This document shows positions 22,001 to 34,153 of a stretch of DNA of 64,000 nt, in pieces. The first letter of the stretch is position 1. Every line of letters starts with the position of its first letter. Source of the stretch: Lagopus muta (taxonomy: Eukaryota > Chordata > Aves > Galliformes > Phasianidae); contig NC_064471.1 in NCBI RefSeq assembly GCF_023343835.1, positions 3,771,598 through 3,835,597 of the forward strand, written 5' to 3'. Position numbers and translations under genes: made by a program. Below the pieces are notes generated by a model. It was given only the letters and a program-made list of their open reading frames with translations. It was not told where the DNA came from and ran no database searches.

Positions 22001-22466
22001 CATTAGTAATCCGGTGCGGTTTCGGCAGGCAAATAGGCCCATTTTTCGCATGGCCTCTTAATATTGCCCGCACCGCCCGGATACTGATACATCTCTGTCG
22101 AAGTCTGAACTCTCCCACAGTTGTTTGGAGAGCCAGACCCCATAGAATGTCTATGCCCAGGATGTATTCTTGGACTGGGGCAATAGACACCTTGTACTCC
22201 CGGGGTAGGAGATACCTAACCCCCAATTTTAACCATGTTTGGGTGACAGGAATAGTCTGTCCCCCGAAACCACCATTCATCACTCTGTCGCCATCAAATT
22301 TTCCCGTATCTCCATAGATAATTGATGTTTCTGCTCCAGTATCTACTAGTGCCATCACTCTCTGAATATTTTTTTGGGACCAATAAATCGTTAATTCTAC
22401 ATAGGGCCTCCGGTCCCGTCTGGAGGCCCTACGTGGACTAACATCCCTTGTCACTCCATGAATTGT
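19072..22466 (-). pseudogene. ERV-C pro-pol (ERV-L-like) with dUTPase-like tail
   Basis: - strand frames 22454-20853 (533 aa), 20878-20384, 20365-19745 and 19860-19072. First frame: protease DTG at residues 38-40, reverse transcriptase LPQG at 272-275 and YVDD at 305-308, then thumb/connection. Next: RNase H (YTDGSSKGN, QWAELRAV, CTDSWAV). Then integrase with the zinc-type segment ending CQDCDAC, core Asp in WQVDYIG and ESDQGTHF, and catalytic Glu in GFIERYNG. The last ~130 residues (after ~19520) carry KWYGLLAPWGR and IFIAKGTPIVSLWQI, a layout like a divergent dUTPase, the known 3' domain of ERV-L pol. Frameshifts near 20880 and 19750 and a stop near 20380 break it. No env follows, as usual for ERV-L. 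Confidence 0.85.
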
Positions 22467-22471
22467 GCTAG

Positions 22472-22954
22472 TGTCACGGATTTGACCAAATCAATCTATG
22501 TCCGTGACAGGGGCGACAGGCCTCTGCCCTCCCCCCCCACCCCAGTCCCACAAAAATGGGAAGGAAGGAAGGGAGGAAAAGAACAGCGGCAACAATCTAT
22601 GGAGGAAAACTTATTTTACTATAATATCGGAATACAAGATAACACAATAGATACAATTTAATTGCAATTGAGATGAATAAATCAGACAAGATGAGAGAGA
22701 GAGTTCCCGGGACCGATTCAAACCTGAAAAGCTTGGAACGGCTAGGAAAGCACCCTCCAGCACCCACTGCAAGGCAGCAAGAGAGCGCCCCCCCCACCCG
22801 GAAGGGCCAGATCCCGTGACTTCTGTAATGTACAGGGACAGGTACTTGGAATTGGGGCAGTGACACTTCAAGCCCCGTACACTACATGATGTTTTGATGT
22901 GGAATACTGAAACCCAAAAACAAAAAAAAAAAAAAAAAAAATAGAACCATGACA
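22472..22954 (-). mobile_element. ERV-A array LTR3 (3' LTR)
   Basis: 483 bp, - strand TGTCATGGTTCTAT to CCGTGACA, directly followed by the duplication GCTAG. Confidence 0.92.
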
Positions 22955-23064
22955 TTCCACCCCTTATTCTACATCACTACAACATGCTTAAAATATATAT
23001 ACATATATACAAACAAACAAAAAATGATTAAAATGCACACATGGCTATATACATATACATAGAA
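22955..23064 (-). other. ERV-A 3' untranslated stretch
   Basis: AT-rich sequence between pol and LTR3, shared with 45176-45309 and 59993-60108; no env. Confidence 0.6.
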
Positions 23065-26000
23065 TTAGTAACTGCACTCCCCCGGCATCAAGTTTCCTTG
23101 TGGTACACACTGGACATACCCATTCTTCTGTATTACCCACCAAGTGGATCCTGGTCCCTGGGCAAAAACTGTACCACGGAGAGGTTTGCCCTTTCCAGAA
23201 GCAGGGAGAACCCAAACTGCCTTTCCTAACATGTTCTTTACATGTACAACAGGGACTTTATCTCCCTCTACGGTATGTAGGGAACTGGATTGGTTAGGAC
23301 CATCACGATTGATAGATCCTCTGGTATTGACTAACCAGGTGGCTTCTGCCAAATGCTTCTCCCAGAGCTTAAATGTTCCGCCACCCAGTGCTTTTAGCAT
23401 CGTTTTTAACAATCCATTGTATCGTTCAATTTTACCAGAGGCTGGAGCATGATAGGGGATATGGTAAATCCACTCAGTGCCATGATCTTTGGCCCAAGTA
23501 TTTACAAGAGAATTTTTGAAATGAGTCCCATTATCTGACTCAATCCTTTCTGGGGTGCCATGTCACCACAGGACTTGTTTCTCGAGACCCAGTATGGTGT
23601 TTCGGGCGGTAGCATGGGGTACTGCATATGTTTCAAGCCACCCAGTGGTTGCCTCCACCATGGTAAGCACATAATGCTTACCATTGCGAGATCGTGGCAA
23701 GGTGATATAATCAACCTGCCATGCCTCCCCATATTTGTACTTTTGCCATCGCCCTTCCTCCCAGAGAGGTTTCATCCTATTGGCTTGTTTGATGATGGCA
23801 CATGTTTCACAGTTATGAATAACCTGTGCAATGGCATCCACAGTTAAGTCCACCCCTCGGTCTCTAGCCCATTTGTATGTTGCATCTGTCCCTTGATGAC
23901 CTGAGGTCTCATGGGCCCACCGAGCCAGAAATAATTTACCCTTGTTCTGCCAGTCCAGGTCTATTTGAGCCACCTCAATTCTGGCAGCTCGATCTACCTG
24001 ATGGTTATTTTGCTGTTCTTCAGTAGCCCGACTCTTGGGCACATGAGCATCTACATGGTGCACCTTTACAACTATAGTCTTTGTTCGGGCAGCAATGTCT
24101 TTCCACAGTTCAGCAGCCCAAATAGGTTTACCCCTTCTTTGCCAGTTATTTTGCTCCCACTGCTGTAACCACCCCTATAAGGCATTCGCTACCATCCACG
24201 AGTCAGTGTAAAGACAGAGCATTGGCCACCTCTCCCGTTCAGCAACATCTAAGGCCAGTTGGACAGCCTTTACCTCTGCAAATTGGCTTGATTCTCCTTT
24301 CCCTTCAGTGGCCTCTGCAACTTGTTGTGTGGGGCTCCACACAGCAGATTTCCATCTGCGATGCTTTCCCACAATACGACACGATCCATCTGTGAACAGG
24401 GCATATTTCTTTTCATTCCCCGGTAGTTCATTGTATGGTGGGGCTTCTTTAGCACGGGATACTTCTTCTCCTGGTGGTGTTCCAAACTTTTTACCTTCAG
24501 GCCAGTCCATGATGGCCTCTAGGATTCCTGGACGGCTGAGGTTCCCCATCCGTGCTCGTTGTGTAATCAGTGCAATCCACTTAATCCAAGTGGCATCAGT
24601 AGCATGATGGGTGGAGGGAACCTTTCCTTTAAACATCCAGTTCAGCACTGGCAGTCGTGGTGCCAGAAGGAGCTGTTTTTCAGTACCGACTACTTCGGAA
24701 GCAACCCGAACCCCTTCATAAGCGGCTAAGATCTCCTTCTCAGTTGGAATGTAGTGCTCTTCAGACCCTCTGTATGCCCGACTCCAGAATCCCAGGGGTC
24801 GGCCTCGGGTCTCTCCTGAAGCTCTTTGTACAAACTCTAAGTGGGACCGTTCTCTCCAGCAGCAGTGTAGAGGATGTTCTTTATACCCTGTCCCATCCAT
24901 ACTGGCCCTAGGGCCACGGCACAGGCTATCTCCTGTTTAATCTGTTCAAAAGCCTGCTGCTGCTCTGGGCCCCATGTAAACTCATTGCTCATTCGCGTCA
25001 CATAATAAAGGGGGCTTACAATGAGGCTGTAGTTTGGAACATGCATTCTCCAAAAGCCCACTGCACCCAGAAACGATTGTGTCTCTCTTTTGCTAGTGGG
25101 TGGAGACATAGCAGTGATTTTGTCGATCACATCTGTCGGGATGTGACAACGGCCATCTTGCCACTTTATACCTAGGAACTGAATCTCCTGGGCAGGTCCT
25201 TTCACTTTGCTTCGCTTAATAGCAAAACCAGCACTCAGAAGAATTTGGATCATTCTCTCTCCTTTTGTAAAGACTTCTTCTGCTGTATCGCCCCACACAA
25301 TGATGTCATCAATGTACTGCAGGTGCTCAGGAGCACTGCCCTGTTCCAATACAGTTTGGATCAACCCATGGCAAATGGTCGGGCTGTGTTTCCACCCCTG
25401 GGGCAAACGGTTCCAGGTATACTGAATGCCCCTCCATGTGAAAGCAAACTGTGGCTTACATTCTTTGGCCAAAGGGATGGAAAAGAAGGCATTAGCAATG
25501 TCAATGATGGCATACCATTTGGCCGCTTTTGACTCCAGATCATACTGGAGTTCTAACATGTCCGGCACAGCAGCACTCAGTGGGGGTGTGACTTCATTCA
25601 GGCCACGGTAGTCCACCGTCAGCCTCCATTCTCCACTGGCTTTACGCACTGGCCATATGGGGCTGTTAAAAGGCGAGTGAGTTTTGCTGATCACTCCCTG
25701 GCTCTCTAGTTGACGAATTAACTTATGAATGGGGAGCAAAGAATCCCTGTTGGTGCGGTACTGACGCCTGTGCACCATTTTTGTAGCGATCGGTACCTGT
25801 TGCTCTTTTACTCGCAGCAGCCCCACAACAGACGGATCTTCTGACAGGCCAGGCAAAACAGACAGCTGCTTAATGTTGTCTGTGTCCACAGCAGCTATTC
25901 CAAAGGCCCATCGATACCCCTTAGGATCCTTGAAATGCCCCCTTCTGAGATAATCAATACCTAGTATACGTGGAGCCCCTGGGCCCGTCACAATAGGATG

Positions 26001-26206
26001 TTTTTGCCAGTCCTTACCAGTGAGGCTTATCTCGGCTTCCAACACAGTCAATTCTTGAGAGCCCCCGGTCACTCCAGAAATATGCATTGATTCTGTCCCT
26101 TGGTGACTCGAGGGCAGAGTGCACTGTGCACCAGTGTCCACCAGGGCCTTATATTTCAGTGGTTCTGATGTGCCAGGCCATCGAATCCACACAGTCCAAT
26201 ATACTA
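23065..26206 (-). pseudogene. ERV-A pol copy 2
   Basis: - strand frames 26192-24837, 24900-24175, 24063-23563 and 23412-23065. Protease DTG, reverse transcriptase LPQGWKHSP and YIDD, RNase H and integrase are all recognisable and collinear with copy 1. Breaks: a frameshift near 24840, a TAG replacing a Trp codon at 24175 in RNase H, and a TGA replacing an Arg codon near 23562 in integrase. Unlike copy 1 it retains the full integrase C-terminus, ending at 23065. The start of protease is joined to the end of copy 1 by a short AT-rich filler at about 26207-26224. Confidence 0.88.
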
Positions 26207-26224
26207 TATTACATATATATTACA

Positions 26225-29120
26225 TTGATAGATCCTCTGGTATTGACTAACCAGGTGGCTTCTGCCAAATGCTTCTCCCAGTGCTTAAATGTTCCGCCAC
26301 CCAGTGCTTTTAGCATCGTTTTTAACAGTCCATTGTATCGTTCAATTTTACCAGAGGCTGGAGCATGATAGGGAATATGGTAAATCCACTCAATGCCATG
26401 ATCTTTGGCCCAAGTATTTACAAGAGAATTTTTGAAATGAGTCCCATTATCTGACTCAATCCTTTCTGGGGTGCCGTGTCGCCACAGGACTTGTTTCTCA
26501 AGACCCAATATGGTGTTTCGGGCGGTAGCATGGGGTACTGCATATGTTTCAAGCCACCCAGTGGTTGCCTCCACCATGGTAAGCACATAATGCTTACCAT
26601 TGCGAGATCGTGGCAAGGTGATATAATCAACCTGCCAGGCCTCCCCATATTTGTACTTTTGCCATCGCCCTTCTTCCCACAGAGGTTTCATCCTCTTGGC
26701 TTGTTTGATGATGGCACATGTTTCACAGTTATGAATAACCTGTGCAATGGCATCCATAGTTAAGTCCACCCCTCGGTCTCTAGCCCATTTGTATGTTGCA
26801 TCTCTCCCTTGATGACCTGAGGTCTCATGGGCCCACCGAGCCAGAAATAATTCACCCTTGTTCTGCCAGTCCAGGTCTATTTGAGCCACCTCAATTCTGG
26901 CAGCTCGGTCTACCTGATGGTTATTTTGCTGTTCTTCAGTAGCCCGACTCTTGGGCACATGAGCATCTACATGGCGCACCTTTACAACCATAGTCTTTGT
27001 TCGGGCAGCAATGTCTTTCCACAGTTCAGCAGCCCAAATAGGTTTACCCCTTCTTTGCCAATTATTTTGCTCCCACTGCTGTAACCACCCCCATAAGGCA
27101 TTTGCTACCATCCATGAGTCAGTGTAAAGATAGAGCATTGGCCACCTCTCCCGTTCAGCGACATCTAAGGCCAGTTGGACAGCCTTTACCTCTGCAAATT
27201 GACTTGATTCTCCTTTCCCTTCAGTGGCCTCTGCAACTTGTCGTGTGGGGCTCCGCACAGCAGCTTTCCATCTGCGATGTTTTCCCACAATACGACACGA
27301 TCCATCTGTGAACAGGGCATATTTCTTTTCATTCTCTGGTAGTTCATTGTATGGTGGGGCTTCTTTAGCACGTGATACTTCTTCTGCTGGTGGTGTTCCA
27401 AACTTTTCACCTTCAGGCCAGTCCATGATGACCTCTAGGATTCCTGGACGGCTGAGGTTCCCCATTCGCGCTCGTTGTGTAATCAGTGCAATCCACTTAC
27501 TCCAAGTGGCATCAGTAGCATGATGGGTGGAGGGAACCTTTCCTTTAAACATCCAGTTCAGCACTGGCAGTCGAGGTGCCAGAAGAAGCTGTGTTTCAGT
27601 ACCGACTACTTCGGAAGCAGCCCGAACCCCCTCATATGCAGCTAAGATCTCCTTCTCAGTTGGAGTGTAGTGCTCTTCAGACCCTCTGTATGCCCGACTC
27701 CAGAATCCCAGGGGTCGGCCTCTGGTCTCTCCTGAGGCTCTTTGCCACAAACTCCAAGTGGGACCGTTCTCTCCAGCAGCAGTGTAGAGGATGTTCTTTA
27801 TACCCTGTTCCGTCCGTACTGGCCCTAGGGCCACGGCACGGGCTATCTCCTGTTTAATCTGTTCAAAAGCCTGCTGCTGCTCAGGGCCCCATGTAAACTC
27901 ATTTCTCATTCGCGTCACATAATAAAGGGGGCTTACAATGAGGCTGTAGTTTGGAACGTGCATTCTCCAAAAGCCCACTGCACCCAGAAAAGATTGTGTC
28001 TCTCTTTTGCTAGTGGGTGGAGACATAGCAGTGATTTTGTCGATCACATCTGTTGGGATGTGACGACGGCCATCTTGCCACTTTATACCTAGGAACTGAA
28101 TCTCCTGGGCAGGTCCTTTCACTTTGCTTCGCTTAATAGCAAAACCAGCACTCAGAAGAATTTGGATCATTCTCTCTCCTTTTGTAAAGACTTCTTCTGC
28201 TGTATCGCCTCACACAATGATGTCATCAATGTACTGCAGGTGCTCAGGAGCACTGCCCTGTTCCAATACAGTTTGGATCAACCCATGGCAAATGGTCGGG
28301 CTGTGTTTCCACCCCTGGGGCAAACGGTTCCAGGTATACTGAATCCCCCTCCATGTGAAAGCAAACTGTGGCTTACATTCTTTGGCCAAAGGGATGGAAA
28401 AGAAGGCATTAGCAATGTCAATGGTGGCATACCATTTGGCCGCTTTTGACTCCAGTTCATACTGGAGTTCTAACATGTCCGGCACAGCAGCACTCAGTGG
28501 GGGTGTGACTTCATTCAGGCCACGGTAGTCCACCGTCAGCCTCCATTCTCCACTGGCTTTACGCACTGGCCATATGGGGCTGTTAAAAGGCGAGTGAGTT
28601 TTGCTGATCACTCCCTGGCTCTCTAGTTGACGAATTAACTTATGAATGGGGAGCAAAGAATCCCTGTTGGTGCGGTACTGACGCCTGTGCACCGTTTTTG
28701 TAGCTATCGGTACGTGTTGCTCTTTTACTCGCAGCAGCCTCACAATAGATGGATCTTCTGACAGGCCAGGCAAGACAGACAGCTGCTTAATGTTGTCTGT
28801 GTCCACAGCAGCTATTCCAAAGGCCCATCGATATCCCTTAGGATCCTTGAAATGCCCCCTTCTGAGATAATCAATACCTAGTATACATGGAGCCCCTGGG
28901 CCCGTCACAATAGGATGTTTTTGCCAGTCCTTACCAGTGAGGCTTATCTCAGCCTCCAACACAGTCAATTCTTGAGAGCCTCCGGTCACTCCAGAAATAT
29001 GGATTGATTCTGTCCCTTGGTGACTCGAGGGCATCAGAGTGCACTGTGCACCAGTGTCCACCAGGGCCTTATATTTCAGTGGTTCTGATGTGCCAGGCCA
29101 TCGAATCCACACAGTCCAAT
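26225..29120 (-). pseudogene. ERV-A pol copy 1
   Basis: - strand frames 29112-28210 (300 aa) and 28170-26209 (653 aa), separated by a single TGA replacing Trp at 28208-28210 straight after YIDDIIV. Protease DTG at residues 19-21, LPQG at 264-267, YIDD at 294-297. In the 653-aa frame: RNase H acids D289, E327, D351; integrase zinc-type H448, H453, C482, C485; core D515, D574, E610 with 35 residues between the last two. The integrase loses its last ~85 residues at the junction to copy 2. Relative to gag P1, pol lies in the -1 frame. ERV-L/spuma-like by its motifs and the absence of env. Confidence 0.9.
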
Positions 29121-29165
29121 ATACTCTATTATCCCTTTCCCCCCCCGACTGAGGGCAGGGCCCCT

Positions 29166-31119
29166 CTATTCATTACCTGTGGTAACTGGAGCAAATGCAC
29201 TGGTGGTTGATCTGCTTTGTAATTCTTTCACCCGGGCTCGTAGTACAGGAGTAGGTTGACCGTGCCACCTCCCCATGTCTTCTCCATGGTCACGTAGGTA
29301 ATACCATAAGGTAACTCGCGGTGTATTATTCCTTACTTGAGCCGGAGAGCGTTTGCTTCTAACAGCTGAGATCTTCGATGGTGCACGTGAGAACGAACGT
29401 TCATCGTCTTTAGTTAGGCGGGCTTGCATACATTTCATCATCTCCTTCATCTCCTTCATATCCTTCGATAGACTCATTTGATTATCCCGATCTTCATCCA
29501 GCGTCTCTGATACTGCTACAGGTTTGTCACGGTTAATCAGTTGAGACACTTGCTCCGTCATTCTTGATATTGCAGCAACGGCAGAATGAATTGGGGACAG
29601 CAATTGTTCGTAGTTTTGGAGCGTAACAATTAATTCATAAACTAAGGGCGTTCTCTGTTGCTCCTGGTATCTGTCACACGCTGACGTTAGTGTAGCGGCA
29701 TATTTGTCCGGCGCTGTTGTCACAATTTTCTGCCATATCTCAGGCGTTGTCCTCACTCTTTCAGGGTCGCGGTTTTGTTGTGGGTGGTTAGGAACAAAGT
29801 CAGGGTCATACAACATTTCCACCACGCCTATTTCCCTCAAATACTGGATACCCTTTTCAACTGTATCCCATTTTTTCATTGCAATCTTCAAGCTATTTTT
29901 GAAGGGATACTTTTCCTTCACAGCTGTTAACACTCGATCCCAGAGGGAGGCAGCCTCATCCGAACACCGACTAATTCCTCTATCAATAGCTGGATCTCTG
30001 GCAATGGCACCTAGTTGGCGAGCTTCATTACCATCCAGAGACAAGCTATGGGCCCCACTGTCCCAACAGCGAACCAACCAGGAAACAATACTTTCATTCA
30101 GGCGCCGTGTGAACTCCTTTCTTGAACCTTGGATTTCAGTCATCTTTAGAGGCCGGCGAGTAGTAATAAGAGATTTCCTCTCCGTTACAGTCTACTGCAC
30201 ATCTCTTAGTTTTCCCTTTTGCCTTTCGCGATGGTGGTGGTTCTGAGGAGGGCCCCTCGCCTGGATCTTCCTCCTCCTCCTCCTCTTCTCTTTTTCGTTC
30301 AAGACGTGAAGACACTCGTTTCCATTTCTTGCCCTCCACAGGAGCAACCGGTATTGTCACTGGTGTCTCCTTTGATTGATTAGATTTGACTTGGGGATTT
30401 TCCCCTTTGGCTTGAACCTCAGCTCGGAAACTCTCTCTCTCCCGAATGGTATTATATAGGGCACGGTAAGCACAAGCCAAACCCCAAATAAGTTGTACCT
30501 CCTTAGATTTATGTAAGCCGCATAGTCCCTGATTCAGATACTGGCTTAGTTTCTCAGGATCCCACAGGTGTTCAAGAGTAAAATCCCATGACACTGCGGG
30601 TCCCCATGCTTCTAAGACCTTTCCTAAACCTCTCCATATCCCCTGCCAGTCATCATTCTCTAGTTTTGGAGAAGACTCCTTCCCCTTATTACAAATGAAT
30701 TGGAATACATTCAGGAGAATTGATGACACGCACACCAACATGACTATTAATTCAGGACTCAAAAAACGTTTGACAAACCGAGAAGAAAACCCGGAGACTG
30801 GTCTGAACATCGTGTTGTTTGTAAAATTAGCTATTCCATTTGGGATGTAGTTGTTTGTGAAATTAGCCATTCCTTCTGGGATGTAGTTGTTTGAGAAATT
30901 AGCCATTCCTTCTGGGATGTAGATGTCAAAGTTCAAATCATACCACATTGAAAATAGGTAAAACATAGGTGTCTCCATCAGTGCCCTTAGATAGTTATAT
31001 ACGGATGCAATTCCAAAACACACAAGCGTGAGATGGATTATTGGCCAGTAGGTTGTGACTAACACCATTGCTTTAAATCCTTTACCCAGCACCCCCACGA
31101 TAACGAGTGGGTTCATCAC
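29166..31119 (-). pseudogene. ERV-A gag, copy P1
   Basis: - strand: frame 31119-30136 holds the N-terminal membrane part (two hydrophobic segments at about residues 14-46 and 122-142, three 12-residue Asn-rich repeats at 30924-30817), then a segment with WQGIWRGLGKVLEAWG and a Lys/Glu-rich basic-acidic region. One extra base near 30172 shifts the frame; the capsid-like C-terminal part continues at 30143-29166 (from MTEIQGSRKEF). No zinc knuckle or capsid homology region is seen. Identified as gag by position between primer site and pro-pol. Confidence 0.8.
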
Positions 31120-31370
31120 TGGTGCTTGCTAAAAAAGGGTTAATGAATTGAAGCTAACAAGAGGAGGGAAAAAAAAAAAGGAAAAAAGGCACTACACAGA
31201 CTAAGTAGTGCTCAAAGTTTACAAATATCCCAGAACACTGGCAGTACGCCTAATCTTTCAAGGTCAGGTTTTCCAGCACAGAAACCTGAACTACTGATAA
31301 TGCTCCCTAACGAAGCTCTCTAAGAGCAGAGAGAAAAAGAGATTCGTTCAAAAAGTTAAAAAGCAGTCGA
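31120..31370 (-). other. ERV-A leader (P1)
   Basis: Untranslated leader between primer site and gag; homologous to 33870-34129, 16498-16658 and the A4 leader. Nothing further recognised. Confidence 0.6.
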
Positions 31371-31388
31371 GCCCCACGTTGGGCGCCA
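31371..31388 (-). promoter_or_regulatory. Primer binding site, tRNA-Lys1,2 (P1)
   Basis: - strand TGGCGCCCAACGTGGGGC, a full 18-base match to the tRNA-Lys1,2 type; six bases from LTR2. Confidence 0.92.
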
Positions 31389-31394
31389 AAAATC

Positions 31395-31883
31395 TGTCAC
31401 GGATTTGACCAGATCAATCTATGTCCGTGACAGGGGCGACAGGCCTCTGCCCTCCCCCCCCCCACCCCAGTCCCACAAAATGGGAAGGAAGGAAGGGAGG
31501 AAAAGAACAGCGGCAACAATCTATGGAGGAAAACTTATTTTACTATAATATCGGAATACAAGATAACACAATAGATACAATTTAATTGAAACTGAGATTA
31601 ATAAATCAGACAAGATGAGAGAGAGAGAGTTCCCGGGACCGATTCAAACCTGAAAAGCTTGGAACGGCCAGGAAAGCACCCTCCAGCACCCACTGCCAGG
31701 CAGCAAGAGAGCGCCCCCCCCCACCCGGAAGGGCCAGATCCCGTGACTTCTGTAATGTACAGGGATAGGTAGCTGGGATTGGGCAGTGACACTTTAATGC
31801 CCCGTACACTACATGATGTTTTGATGTGGAATACTGAAACCCAAAAACAAAAAAACAAAAACAAAAAACATAGAACCATGACA
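31395..31883 (-). mobile_element. ERV-A array LTR2 (shared internal LTR)
   Basis: 489 bp. On its 5' side (- strand) it abuts the start of a missing pol (GGGATAATAG then AATGTCATGG) and on its 3' side the P1 primer site, so it serves as 3' LTR of P2 and 5' LTR of P1. Confidence 0.92.
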
Positions 31884-31925
31884 TTCTATTATCCCTTTCC
31901 CCCCCCGACTGAGGGCAGGGCCCCT

Positions 31926-33869
31926 CTATTCATTACCTGTGGTAACTGGAGCAACTGCACTGGTGGTTGATCTGCCTTGTAATTCTTTCACCCGGGCTCG
32001 AAGTACAGGATTAGGTTGACCGTGCCACTTCCCCATGTCTTCTCCATGGTCACGTAGGTAATACCATAAGGTAATTCACGGTGTATTACCCCTTACTTGA
32101 GCCGGAGAGCGTCTGCCTCTAACAGCTGAGATTTTTGATCGTGCACGTAACAAGGAAGGTTCATCGTCTTTAGTTAGGTGGGCTCGCAAAAATCTCATCG
32201 TCTCCTTCACCTCCTTCACATCCTTCGCTAGACTTGTTTGATTATCCTGATCTTCATCAAGCGTTTCTGATACTGCTACAGTTTTGTCACGGTTAATCAG
32301 TTGAGACACTTGCTCTGTCATTCTTGATATTGCAGCAACGGCAGAATGAATTGGGGACAGCAATTGTTCGTAGTTTTGGAGCGTAACAATTAATTCATAA
32401 ACTAAGGGCGTCCTCTGTTGATCCTGGTATCTGTCACACGCTGACGTTAGTGTAGCGGCATATTTGTCCGGCGCTGTTGTCACGATTCTCTGCCATATCT
32501 CAGGCGTTGTCCTCACCTTTTCAGGGTCGCGGTTTTGTTGTGGGTGGTTAGGAACACAGTTAGGGTCATACAACATTTCCACCACGCCTATTTCCCTCAA
32601 ATACTGGATACCCTTTTCAACTGTATCCCACTTCTTCATTGCAATCTTCAAGCCATTTTTGAAGGGATACTTTTCCTTCACGGCTATTAACACTCGTTCC
32701 CAGAGGGAGGCAGCCTCATCCGAACATCGACTAATTCCTCTATCAATAGCTGGATCTCTGGCAATGGCACCTAGTTGGCGAGCGTCATTACCATCCAGAG
32801 ACAAGCTATGGGCCCCACTGTCCCAACAGCGAACCAACCAGGAAACAAGAGTTTCATTCAGGCGCCGTGTAAACTCCTTTCTTGAACCTTGGATTTCAGT
32901 CATCTTTAGAGGCCGGCGAGTAGTAATAGAGACTTCCTCTTCATCACTCTCTTCTGCATGTTTCTTAGTTTTCGCTTTTGCCTTTCGCGATGGTGGTGGT
33001 TCTGAGGAGGGCCCCTTGCCTGGATCTTCCTCCTCCTCTTCTCTTTTTCGTTCAAGACGCGAAGATACTCGTTTCCATTTCTTGCCCTCCACAGGAGCAA
33101 CTGGTATTGGTACTGGTGTCTCCTGTGATTGATTAGATTTGACTTGGGGATTTTCCCCTTAGGCTTGAACCTCAGCTCGGAAACACTCTCTCTCCAGAAT
33201 GGTATTATATAGGGCACGGTAAGCACAAGCCAAACCCCAAATAAGTCGTACCTCCTTAGATTTATGTAAGCCGCATAGTCCCTGACTCAAATACTGGCTT
33301 AGTTTCTCAGGATCCCACAGGTGTTCAAGAGTAAAATCCCATGACACTGCGGGTCCCCATGCTTCTAAAACCTTTCCTAAACCTCTCCATATTCCCTGCC
33401 AATCATCATTCTCTAGTTTCTGAAGAGACTCCTTTCCCTTAATACGAATGCATAGGAATACATTCAGGAAAATTGATGACATGCACACCAACATGACTAT
33501 TAATTCAGGATTCAAAAAATGTTTGACAAATCGAGTAGAAAACCTGGAGACTTGTCTGAACATCGTGTTGTTTGTAAAATTAGCTATTCCATTTGGGATG
33601 TAGTTGTTTGTGAAATTAGCCATTCCTTCTGGGATGTAGTTGTTTGAGAAATTAGCTATTCCTACTGGGATGTAGATGTCAAAGTTCAAATCATACCACA
33701 TTGCAAGTAGGTAAAACATAGGTGTCTCCATCAGTGTCATTAAGTACCTATATATGGTTGCAATTCCACAACACATAATTATGAGCTGGATTATTGGCCA
33801 GTAGGTTGTGACTAACACCATTGCTTTTAATCCTTTACCCAGCACCCCCACGATACCGAGTGGGTTCAT
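31926..33869 (-). pseudogene. ERV-A gag, copy P2
   Basis: Single frame of 648 codons (33869-31926) broken only by TAA at 33159-33161 and TGA at about 32076. N-terminus with hydrophobic segments at residues ~14-46 and ~122-142 flanking three 12-residue repeats (residues 66-101, each with Asn-Phe-Ser/Thr); then WQGIWRGLG segment, basic/acidic linker, capsid-like region starting MTEIQGSRKEF. It ends at the same TAG as P1 and P3. The pol that should follow is deleted. Confidence 0.82.
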
Positions 33870-34129
33870 TGCTGGTGCTTGCTAAAAAAGGGTTAATGAA
33901 TTGAAGCTAACAAGAGGAGGGAAAAAAAAAAAAAAAAAAAAAGGAAAAAAGGCACTACTCAGACTAAGTAGTGCTCAAAGTTTACAAATATCCCAGAATA
34001 CTGGCAGTACGCCTAATATTTCAAGGTCAGGTTTTCTAGCACAGAAACCTGAACTACTGATAATGCTCCCTAACGAAGCTCTCTAAGAGCAGAGAAAAAG
34101 AGATTAGTTCAAAAAGCTAAAAAGCAGTC

Positions 34130-34147
34130 ACCCCACATTGGGCGCCA
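34130..34147 (-). promoter_or_regulatory. Primer binding site, tRNA-Lys1,2 (P2)
   Basis: - strand TGGCGCCCAATGTGGGGT, two bases off the P1 site. Confidence 0.85.
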
Positions 34148-34153
34148 AAAATC

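Noticed and set aside
29704..30246. 180-aa and 222-aa frames on the + strand (also 32464-33132)
   Set aside because: Antisense of ERV-A gag; codon content is the mirror of the gag repeats and basic region.
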